Part shown: positions 1-7,100 of the stretch, in pieces | Position numbering within the stretch: the stretch's first letter is position 1 | How the letters are laid out: each line of letters opens with the position of its first letter | Source: Candidatus Brocadiia bacterium | Lineage (GTDB): Bacteria > Planctomycetota > MHYJ01 > WSZJ01 | Length of the DNA: 10,171 bases | Assembly: GCA_013360825.1 (NCBI GenBank) | Contig: JABWAY010000141.1 | Coordinates: forward strand, 1 to 10,171 | Direction of reading: 5' to 3' | Notes under the pieces: generated by a model | What the model was told of the DNA's origin: nothing | Seen by the model: only the letters and a program-made list of their open reading frames with translations | The model's database searches: none | Position numbers and translations under genes: made by a program

Positions 1-945
1 CGGGAGACGGCGACCGCAACCGCGGCCCCCGCTTCGGGCGCACGGATCGTCAACGGCAAAGTCCTCGCCGCGCCGGCGACCCGCCGGATGGCGCGCGAAA
101 TGGGAGTCGAGATCGCGCTCGTGACCGGGAGCGGCCCGAACGGCCGCGTCACCCGGGAGGACGTCAAGGCGTTCTCCGGGGGGGACGTTCCCTCCACCGT
201 CGCGGCGACCTCGCACGGCGCGGCGACCGCGCCCGCCGGTGCCTCCGCTGCCGATGAGCGGATCCCGCTCCGCGGCCTGCGCAAGGTGATCGCCGAGGCG
301 ATGCACCGGTCGAAATCGACGGCGGCGCATTACACGTACGTGGAGGAAGTCGACGTCACGGATCTCGTGGCGTTCCGGACGGGGGCGAAGGCCGCGGCGG
401 AGGCGAAGGGAGCGCGGCTGACGTATCTGCCGTTCATCATCAAGGCGGTCGTCGCGGCGCTGAAGGAGTTCCCGTACGTCAACGCTTCGCTGGACGACGC
501 GGCGGGGGAAATCATCCTGAAGAAGTCGTATCACATCGGGGTCGCCACGATGACGGACGACGGCCTGCTGGTGCCGGTGCTCCGGGACTGCGACCGGAAG
601 GGGCTGCTGACGATCGCGCGGGAGCTGGACGATCTCGCGAACCGGACGCGGGCGAGGCGGGCCACGCGGGACGAGCTGCGGGGATCGACGTTCACCATCA
701 CGAGCCTGGGATCGCTCGGCGGCCTGTTTGCGACACCGGTCATCAATCACCCGGAGGTCGCGATCCTGGGGGTGCACAAGATCCTGAAGAGGCCGTGGGT
801 GGTGAAGGACCAGATCGTCCCGCGCGACATCATGCTCCTGTCCCTGTCGCTCGACCACCGGGTGGTGGACGGCGCGGTCGGCGCGGAGTTCATGAGCCGC
901 GTCGTGGAGATTCTCCAGTCCCCGATGCTGCTGCTCCTGGAGTAA
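1..945 (+). CDS. bkdB: 2-oxoacid dehydrogenase E2 acyltransferase, branched-chain type (5' end off window)
   Basis: This is the C-terminal 314 residues of a dihydrolipoamide acyltransferase, the core subunit of a 2-oxoacid dehydrogenase complex that moves the acyl group from lipoyl-lysine to CoA. The frame is open to base 1, so the true start and the lipoyl domain lie upstream; the first in-frame ATGs (88, 106) are internal. Visible residues about 21-57 form the peripheral-subunit-binding domain that docks E1 or E3 (APATRRMAREMGVEI, then GSGPNGRVTREDV). An Ala/Thr/Pro-rich flexible linker follows (about 58-83). The catalytic domain starts near IPLRGLRKVIAEAM and carries the active site DHRVVDG, with His286 and Asp290 of the fragment. 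The segment TSLGSLGGLFATPVINHPE resembles branched-chain and Gram-positive-type E2 proteins. I infer 2-oxoisovalerate as substrate; a pyruvate dehydrogenase E2 is the main alternative, so the symbol is tentative. The E1-alpha gene follows after 5 nt. Confidence 0.93.
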   Translation, partial: RETATATAAPASGARIVNGKVLAAPATRRMAREMGVEIALVTGSGPNGRVTREDVKAFSGGDVPSTVAATSHGAATAPAGASAADERIPLRGLRKVIAEAMHRSKSTAAHYTYVEEVDVTDLVAFRTGAKAAAEAKGARLTYLPFIIKAVVAALKEFPYVNASLDDAAGEIILKKSYHIGVATMTDDGLLVPVLRDCDRKGLLTIARELDDLANRTRARRATRDELRGSTFTITSLGSLGGLFATPVINHPEVAILGVHKILKRPWVVKDQIVPRDIMLLSLSLDHRVVDGAVGAEFMSRVVEILQSPMLLLLE

Positions 946-950
946 CGGGG

Positions 951-2093
951 ATGCCGGTCACGAAGATGGCGAAGGCGCCCGCGGCCGCGGGCACACCGGG
1001 GATGCTCCAGGTCCTCGACGGGCAGGGGCGGGCGAACCCGGAGGTCGATCCGCAGCTGCCGGCGGAGGAGCTGCGGGCGCTCTACCGGGCGATGCTGCAG
1101 CTGCGCATCTTCGACACGCGGATGCTCTCGCTCCAGCGCTCCGGCCGGATCGGGTTCTACGGGACGGCGACGGGGCAGGAGGCGGCGACGATCGGCTCGG
1201 CCTGGCCGCTCAAGCCGCAGGACTGGATTTTTCCGGCGCTGCGCGAGGGTGGGACGCTCGGGGCGAGGGGATATCCCCTTCGCCTGATGGTCGCGCAGCT
1301 GATCGGGAATGCGATCGACGTCTGCAAGGGGCGCCAGATGCCGTGCCACTACAGCGACCCCGAGCGGCATTACGTCTCGATGTCGAGCGTGATTGCGACG
1401 CAGTTCCCGCACGCGGTCGGGGCGGCGATGGCGGCGAAGTACCGGAAGGACCCGGTGGTGGTGATGGGGTACATCGGCGACGGGGGGACCTCGGCCTCGG
1501 ACTTCCATGTCGCGATGAACTTCGCCGGCGTCTACCGGCCGCCGGTCGTGCTCGTCTGCCAGAACAACCACTGGGCGATCTCCGTTCCGTCGTGTGCGCA
1601 GACGGCCAGCGAGACGATCGCGCAGAAGGCGGTTGCCTACGGATTCGAGGGGCTCCGGGTCGACGGGAACGATGTTCTGGCCGTCGTCCGGGCGTCCCGT
1701 GCGGCGATCGAGAAGGCGCGCGCGGGCGGCGGACCGACCTTCCTGGAACTGTTCACGTACCGTCGGCTCGGGCACAGCTCGTCGGACGACCCCACGCGCT
1801 ACCGGGATCCGGCGGAGGTGGCCGCCTGGGAGGCGAAGGATCCGATCGAGCGGTTCCGGAGACATCTTGAGAGCCGTGCGTTGTGGACCCAGGCGTGGCA
1901 GACGGAACTGGAAACAGCCATCAACGACGAGATTTCCGCCGGAGTCCGGGAGGGCGAAGCCGCGGGGCCGCCCCCGATCGAGTCGCTGTTCGACGACGTG
2001 TTCCAGACGCCGACCGCCCAGCTCGAGGAACAGCGCCGCTACCTCATGGAACAGGACGAGGCCAGGAAAGGGGACGGGGCGTTCCCGCTCTGA
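951..2093 (+). CDS. bkdAA: 2-oxoacid (2-oxoisovalerate-type) dehydrogenase E1 component, alpha subunit
   Basis: This 380-residue protein is the thiamine-diphosphate-binding alpha subunit of an E1 heterotetramer, which decarboxylates a branched-chain 2-oxoacid and transfers the acyl group to the E2 lipoyl arm. The ThDP/Mg signature runs from GDG (residues 176-178) to QNN (204-206), the expected spacing of about 30 residues. Substrate-side motifs such as SGRIGFYGTATGQEAA, FPALREGG and KGRQMPCHY match the branched-chain E1-alpha family. LGHSSSDDPTRYR corresponds to the phosphorylation-loop region, again of branched-chain type. The length is normal for bacterial E1-alpha. The frame is open further upstream, but the ATG at 951 sits 5 nt after the E2 stop, avoids overlap with E2, and has a GGAG/GGGG purine stretch before it. 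The E1-beta partner is not downstream, so it is either upstream of E2 or elsewhere. Symbol tentative. Confidence 0.94.
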   Translation: MPVTKMAKAPAAAGTPGMLQVLDGQGRANPEVDPQLPAEELRALYRAMLQLRIFDTRMLSLQRSGRIGFYGTATGQEAATIGSAWPLKPQDWIFPALREGGTLGARGYPLRLMVAQLIGNAIDVCKGRQMPCHYSDPERHYVSMSSVIATQFPHAVGAAMAAKYRKDPVVVMGYIGDGGTSASDFHVAMNFAGVYRPPVVLVCQNNHWAISVPSCAQTASETIAQKAVAYGFEGLRVDGNDVLAVVRASRAAIEKARAGGGPTFLELFTYRRLGHSSSDDPTRYRDPAEVAAWEAKDPIERFRRHLESRALWTQAWQTELETAINDEISAGVREGEAAGPPPIESLFDDVFQTPTAQLEEQRRYLMEQDEARKGDGAFPL

Positions 2094-2132
2094 CCGTTCC
2101 GACCGCGCCCGCTACCCGGCGCCGGACCACTC

Positions 2133-2138
2133 GGAGGA
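2133..2138 (+). promoter_or_regulatory. Shine-Dalgarno of the SGNH hydrolase gene
   Basis: GGAGGA lies 4 nt before the ATG at 2143. The reading frame is open far upstream into the E1-alpha gene, and this site is what selects 2143 as the start. The resulting protein also begins with a clean signal peptide. Confidence 0.7.
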
Positions 2139-2142
2139 CGCC

Positions 2143-2958
2143 ATGGACCGCCCGCATCCCGCCCGTCGGACACGGTGGACGATCGCCGCTGTCCTTCCCC
2201 TGCTCGCCCTCGCCGCTTCGTGGCTCGCGCCGCCCGCGAAAGCCGACCCTCCCCCGCCCGAAGGCCCGTGGCGCGTCCTCTTCGTCGGCAACAGCTTCAC
2301 CTTCTTCAATGACCTCCCGGGCGTGCTCGAGGCGCTCGTGAAGGCCTCCGGCCAGAAGCGCGGCATCGAGGTCGTCTCGCGCACGGCGCCGGGAGCGAAG
2401 CTGAAAGACCACTGGGACCGCGGCGCGGCCGAGGTGATCCGGGGCTCCCGCTGGGACTACGTCGTCCTCCAGGAACAGAGTGTGACCCCGCTGGCCTCGG
2501 TCGGGCGCGACGAGCTGTTCTATCCCTACGCGCGGAAACTCGGGGAGGTGATCCGGGCGGAGGGCGCGGTCCCGCTGTTCTACATGACCTGGAAACGCCC
2601 CGGGGCGAAGGAGGAGCAGAAGGAGTGGACCGACTCCTACCTCGCCATCACTCGCGAGTTGAAGGCGCGGGTCTGCCCCGCCGGGATGGCCGTCGAGGAT
2701 CTGCTCGCGCGGAAGAAAGAGTTTCCATTCCACGCGGACGGGATCGGGCACCCCACGAAAGAGGGGACGTATCTCGTGGCGTGCACGTTCTTCGCCTCGA
2801 TCTACGACGTCTCCCCGGTGGGACTTCCCGCGTCCGTGACGACGGCCGGCGGGCTGACGGTGGGCGTGGCGGAGGGCGACGCGAAGCTGGTGCAGACGGC
2901 GGCGTGGGAGGCGCAGGCGGCGGTGAAGAAGGCGCTCGAGGAGGACCCGCCGAAATGA
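2143..2958 (+). CDS. Exported SGNH/GDSL-type hydrolase (DUF4886-like)
   Basis: This 271-residue protein is probably an exported esterase or acylhydrolase of the SGNH fold; its substrate is unknown. Residues 1-34 are a signal peptide: an Arg-rich start (RRTR, 8-11), a hydrophobic core (about 13-29) and an AKA-D cleavage site near 34/35. Block I follows directly (RVLFVGNSFTFFNDLPG), with Ser51 in GNS as the likely nucleophile. Gly84 in RTAPGAKL is a candidate oxyanion-hole glycine. YVVLQEQS (106-113) sits where block III is expected. The C-terminal block V is FHADGIGHPTKEGTYLVA, with candidate catalytic Asp199 and His203. The Asp-His spacing is DxxxH where the family usually has DxxH. The gene starts 49 nt after E1-alpha and overlaps the next gene by 4 nt, so it probably heads a short operon. 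The assignment is firm at fold level and open at substrate level. Confidence 0.85.
   Translation: MDRPHPARRTRWTIAAVLPLLALAASWLAPPAKADPPPPEGPWRVLFVGNSFTFFNDLPGVLEALVKASGQKRGIEVVSRTAPGAKLKDHWDRGAAEVIRGSRWDYVVLQEQSVTPLASVGRDELFYPYARKLGEVIRAEGAVPLFYMTWKRPGAKEEQKEWTDSYLAITRELKARVCPAGMAVEDLLARKKEFPFHADGIGHPTKEGTYLVACTFFASIYDVSPVGLPASVTTAGGLTVGVAEGDAKLVQTAAWEAQAAVKKALEEDPPK
2939..2944 (+). promoter_or_regulatory. Shine-Dalgarno of the MmcQ/YjbR-like gene, inside the upstream coding region
   Basis: AGGAGG lies 10 nt before the ATG at 2955, within the last codons of the SGNH gene. It decides the start of the small gene, whose frame is otherwise open back to about 2625, and supports translational coupling of the two genes. 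Confidence 0.65.
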
Positions 2959-3293
2959 GACGCGGGATCACTCCCGCGGTCGCCCGCCGCCTGGCGCTGG
3001 CGATCCCGGGAGCGTCGGAGGGTTCGCACCACGGGGTCGCGGACTTCCGGGTCCGCGGAAAGATCTTCGCGACGATCCACCCGGGCGGGGAGAAGGGGGC
3101 GCTGATGCGGCTGGAGAGGGACCGGATTGAGTCTCTCGCGGAGTCGGATCCGGAAGCATTTGCGGCTGCATGGGGGGGAAGGGCGCTGCTGGTCACATTC
3201 GCGCGCGTGAGCCGCGCGGTCTACCGGGATCTCCTGGAGGATTCGGCCCGGGCGATCACGCCGATCCGCGCTTCCCGCGGGCGTCGCGGATGA
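2955..3293 (+). CDS. MmcQ/YjbR family protein
   Basis: This 112-residue protein belongs to the MmcQ/YjbR family, small alpha/beta proteins sometimes described as DNA-binding-like; their function is poorly defined. Recognisable features are an N-terminal helix with ARRLALAIPGASEG (residues 10-23), the family block HHGVADFRVRGKIFATI (25-41), a central LMRLERDRIESLAESDPEAF stretch and a closing region ending in RAITPIRASRGRRG. The length is typical and the protein looks complete. The ATG overlaps the SGNH stop as ATGA (2955-2958), so reinitiation or coupling is likely. It has no signal peptide or membrane segment, so it is cytoplasmic, unlike its exported and membrane neighbours. That argues against a shared pathway for the three. 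Confidence 0.82.
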   Translation: MRRGITPAVARRLALAIPGASEGSHHGVADFRVRGKIFATIHPGGEKGALMRLERDRIESLAESDPEAFAAAWGGRALLVTFARVSRAVYRDLLEDSARAITPIRASRGRRG

Positions 3294-3300
3294 CGCAGGG

Positions 3301-4089
3301 ATGATTCCGTTTGTCCTCACGCTGGTCTTCTGGGGCGGGGCGACCGCTGCCGGCGTCGTGCTCGGGCGTCGCTCGGTCCGCTCGGCCGCCATCACGGCGG
3401 GAGTCTGCGCGTTCCTGGTGCTGGTGCGCGTCTTCCTGCGGTTCCATCCGGACATCGAGGACGCGGTGTTCCCCTGGGACTGGTACGTCCCGGCACACCC
3501 CTGGTGGGTCTTTGCGCCGGCGCTCGGCGCGGTGGCGGCCGGCGCCGGACGGATGTCGACCCCGGTCGCGCGTATCGGGGTCGGTGTCTTCGCCGTCCTC
3601 CTGTTCACGGTCGCGACGCGGAACCTCGCGCTGACGGTCTTCGCGGACCCGGAGACGTACACCGGCATCGCCGACAGGCGCGGAGACGTCCGGCAGTCGA
3701 CCGACCACTCCTGCGGGGCCGCAGCAGCAGCGACGATGGCAAACCGCCTCGGCGTCCCGGCGGACGAGCGCACCATGGCGGAGCGGTGCCACACCAACGC
3801 CTTCCTCGGGACGGACGCGCTCGGGGTCGCCCACGGATTGCGCGCGACCCTGGGGGAGAACTGGACCGTGCGCATCGAACGGTCGACCTGGGACCGCCTG
3901 GCGACCACTCCCCTCCCCGCCGCCGCCGTCGTGAAATTCCAGCTCTGGGTGGACCATTGGGTGGTCGTTCTCGAATCGGAAGCGGACTCGGTCGTCGTCT
4001 CGGACCCCGCCGGCAGGGTCCGCCGGCTGTCCCGGGCGGAGTTTCTTGACCGCTGGCGCGGCCTCATGGTCACCGCCCGGCGCCGGTGA
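3301..4089 (+). CDS. Membrane-anchored C39-like cysteine peptidase, no transporter domain
   Basis: This 262-residue protein has four predicted transmembrane helices (about 2-22, 29-46, 67-83, 90-114) followed by a papain-like C39-type domain. The catalytic set is visible in order: Gln132 and Cys138 in QSTDHSCGAAAAATMANRLG, His219 in DHWVVVLE and Asp235 in VVSDPAGRVRRLSR. The C39 family classically removes double-glycine leaders of bacteriocins as the N-terminal domain of an ABC exporter. Here no ABC or exporter domain is present, and the peptidase is C-terminal. Positive charges fall between helices 1 and 2 (Arg23, 24, 27) and 3 and 4 (Arg84, 91), so by the positive-inside rule the catalytic domain probably faces outside. 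The start is 7 nt after the MmcQ stop, with only a weak AGGG before it, so coupling is likely. The substrate is unknown. Confidence 0.75.
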   Translation: MIPFVLTLVFWGGATAAGVVLGRRSVRSAAITAGVCAFLVLVRVFLRFHPDIEDAVFPWDWYVPAHPWWVFAPALGAVAAGAGRMSTPVARIGVGVFAVLLFTVATRNLALTVFADPETYTGIADRRGDVRQSTDHSCGAAAAATMANRLGVPADERTMAERCHTNAFLGTDALGVAHGLRATLGENWTVRIERSTWDRLATTPLPAAAVVKFQLWVDHWVVVLESEADSVVVSDPAGRVRRLSRAEFLDRWRGLMVTARRR

Positions 4090-4134
4090 TCCCGGGAGTG
4101 CGATCAACCTTCGCCCCGCCGCCGCGCCGCCGCC

Positions 4135-4140
4135 TATAAT
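4135..4140 (+). promoter_or_regulatory. Probable -10 element of a leaderless promoter for the kinase gene
   Basis: A perfect TATAAT occurs in a 58-nt, GC-dominated gap and ends 7 nt before the kinase ATG at 4148. Initiation at the usual distance would start the transcript at or next to the A of the ATG. The 7 nt between (CCCCCCG) contain no Shine-Dalgarno. No good -35 is seen: the best candidate, TTCGCC at 4110-4115, is weak with a 19-nt spacer. The promoter assignment is an inference from sequence and position. Confidence 0.55.
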
Positions 4141-4147
4141 CCCCCCG

Positions 4148-7100
4148 ATGCAGCCCCCTCCGGAACGCAACCTCGTCGGCCTGGTCGTCCGGGATCGCTA
4201 CGAGATTCTGCGTCTCCTCGGTCAGGGGGGAATGGGAGCGGTCTATGCGGTGCGTGACCGCCAGGGCGGGCAGGAGCGCGCCCTCAAGGTCCTCGGCGCC
4301 GACGCCGGCGGGATCCGCGTGGCCCAGCACCGGTTCAAACGCGAGTTCAGCACGATCTCCCGCCTCAATCACCCGAACATCGTCGGAGTTTTTGATTTCG
4401 GCGAGCTCTCCGGGACCCTGTTCTACGTCATGGAACTCCTGACCTCGACGTCGCTCCAGACCATGCTCCCCAGGCCGGGCGAACCCCTCGACCGCGCCGG
4501 GATCTTCGAGCGGCTCCGCGCCGTCTCCGGGGTCATCGACGCCCTCGGCTACATCCACCAGCAGCACCTCGTCCACCGCGACCTCAAGCCGTCCAACCTG
4601 CTCTTCGCCCAGGACGGCCGCATCCGCATCACCGACTTCGGCCTGGCCAAGGACTTCGACAACGCCATCACCCTCACGGAGTCGGGATCGATCCTCGGCA
4701 CCCTCTCCCACATGGCCCCGGAACAGCTCCAGGGCCGCAAGATCGACCACCGCGCCGACCTCTACGCCCTCGGAGTCCTCCTCTACCAGCTCGTCTCCGG
4801 GCGGCTCCCCTTCAACGAGTCCAACCCGCTCGCCCTCATGCGGCAGCAGGTCACCTCCAATCCCCTCGCCCCGTCGCGCCACAACCCCGCAATCCCCCGC
4901 GAACTGGACGACGTCGTCCTCAAGCTCCTCGCCCGCGACCCCGTCGATCGCTTCCCGACCGCCGCTCTCCTCGCGCAGGATCTCGCGGCGGTGCTCAAGG
5001 GAGAGATGCCGGGGGCGACCCGGGCCGCGATGTCGTCCAGCGACCAGCGGACGATCCTGCAGACCGCGGCGGGGTACGTGGGGCGGCAGGAGGAGCTGAC
5101 GCGGCTCCAGAAGGTGCTGGAGGAAGCGGGGGCGGGGCACGGCGGGGTCGCGCTGATCACAGGGGAGGCCGGCGTCGGGAAGACGCGGTTCGTCGAGGAG
5201 TTCTGTGCGCGGGCGCTGCTGTTCGGGGTGACGTTCCTGAAGGGGCGTGCGGACCGGCGGGCGGGGGTGTTTTACCGGCCTTTCATCGAGATGATCGAGG
5301 GATACAACGGCCGCCTCGGGCAGTACGACACGGAGACGGAGGCGGCGGTGTTCTCCGACATCGGCCGGGTCCTGTCCCGGCTTGTTCCGCGACTGCTGGA
5401 GCGGAAGACGATCGCGGAGATGCCGGAGCCTCCCGCCCTCGAGCCCAGGGAGAACAAGGTCCGGCTGTTCGACGCCGTGACGCGCCTCCTGCTCCGGCTC
5501 GCCCAGCAGGACACGCTGGTGCTGTTCTTCGACGACTTCCAGCACGTCGACGAGCTGTCGCTCGAACTCTTCCAGTACCTTGGACGCAACGCGCGCGGCG
5601 CGCGCCTGGTCCTGATCGCCGCCGTCCGGGGCGAGGACATCTCCCAGACCGGGTCGCGCGTGCATCCGGTGGAGGCGGCCCTGGCGCTTCTCCGCCGGGA
5701 GGGAATCCAGACGGAAACCATCGCGCTCCGCCGCCTGACGGAATCCGAGACGTCCCGCATGGCCCGGGGACTCTCGGGGCAGGTCGAACTCTCGACGGAA
5801 TTCCTCGGCAAGCTGTGGGGGCGGACCGCCGGGGTGCCGTATTTCGTCGAGGAACTGATGCGCTGGCTCCGCGACCAGGGAGCGATCGAGACCGGGCAGA
5901 TCCCCGAGGACATGCCCGCGACGGTGGAGGCCGTGCTCCGGGAGAGACTGGAAGGAATCCCGGAAGGCGTCCTCGGGACCCTTCGCGCCGCGGCGGTCTG
6001 CGGCGAGGAGTTCGAATTCGAGGTGCTGCTGCGGGCCACCGGGGAGCCGGAGGGACAGCTCCTCGATGCGGTGGATCTCGCGCTGCGGATGAAGGTCCTG
6101 AAGGAGCGTCCCGGCGAGCGGTACGCGTTCGTGCACCCGCTTCTCCGCATGATGCTCTATTCGAAGCTGCTGCCGCGGAAGCGCCGGCTGATGCACCAGG
6201 CGATTGCGCGGGCGCTGGAGGAGAGCGGGGCGGCGCTGGACACGGGCCGGGAGGCTGCGGAAGCGCTGGCGTACCACTGGACGGGGGCCGGGGAGCGCGA
6301 GAAGGCGCTGGTCTACCAGATTCAGGCCGGGCAGAAGGCGAAGGCGGCCTACGCCAACGAGGCCGCGCGGCAGCACCTGGAGGCGGCGGCGCGGGTGCTG
6401 GAGGACAAAGGAGACCTGGCGTCGCGGGTGAAGCTGTTCGACGTCCTCGAGAGCCTCTGTTCGCTCGCGTCGATTGCGGGGTCCAGCGAGACGTCAGAGA
6501 AGCTGGCGCAGCGGATGGTGTTCGTGGCGACGGATCTCGGGGACAACGAGCGGAAGGCGCTCGCCCTGAAGGAGCTCGGCCTGGCGGAGCAGACGGCCGG
6601 GAAGTACGCGGCGTCGCAGGCGCACCTGCTCGAGGCCCGGGACACCGCCGCCGAACCCGCGCTCCGGGGGCAGTGCATGGCGTTCGTGGCGTTCCAGCTT
6701 TCCGAGAAACTCGGGCGGGCGCAGGAGGGGCTCGCGATGGCGGACGAGGCGCTGAAAGTTCTCGAGGGGACGCCGGACATTTCGGCGCGCTACGCCGCGT
6801 TCAACGCGCGCGGAGTCTCCCTGCTGCGCGCCGGGAGGATCGCGGAAGCGGAGGCGCAGATGCGGAGGACCGTGGAGTTCGCGCGCGCGAACAACCGGCG
6901 GATCGGCGTCTGCAACGGCCTGAACAACCTGAGCGTCGCGCTGGAGGCGCAGGGAAAGTCGGACGAGCGGATCGCGATTCTCCGGCAGGCGCTCGAGGCG
7001 GCCCGCGAAATGGGGTATCTGCACGGAGAGGCGCTGTACCTGGTGGGGCTGTCGTACGGGCTGATGGACAAGTGCGACCCGGACGCGGAGCCTGTGGCGA

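Noticed and set aside
747..1865. A 372-codon - strand open frame over the E2/E1-alpha junction
   Set aside because: The composition is Arg/Pro-rich and it covers two well-supported genes on the other strand.
2116..2125. Palindrome CCGGCGCCGG between E1-alpha and the SGNH gene
   Set aside because: Such short GC palindromes are expected by chance at this base composition; it has no loop and no T-run, and it lies just before a strong Shine-Dalgarno.
3301..4089. The C39-like peptidase as part of a bacteriocin or peptide export system
   Set aside because: No ABC transporter, membrane fusion protein or small double-glycine precursor gene is present in the window, so the system-level claim has no support.
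4076..4096. A possible hairpin after the C39-like gene (CCCGG at 4076-4080 pairing with CCGGG at 4092-4096)
   Set aside because: The stem is only 5 bp with an 11-nt loop, partly inside the coding region, and no T-run follows, so it is not a credible rho-independent terminator.
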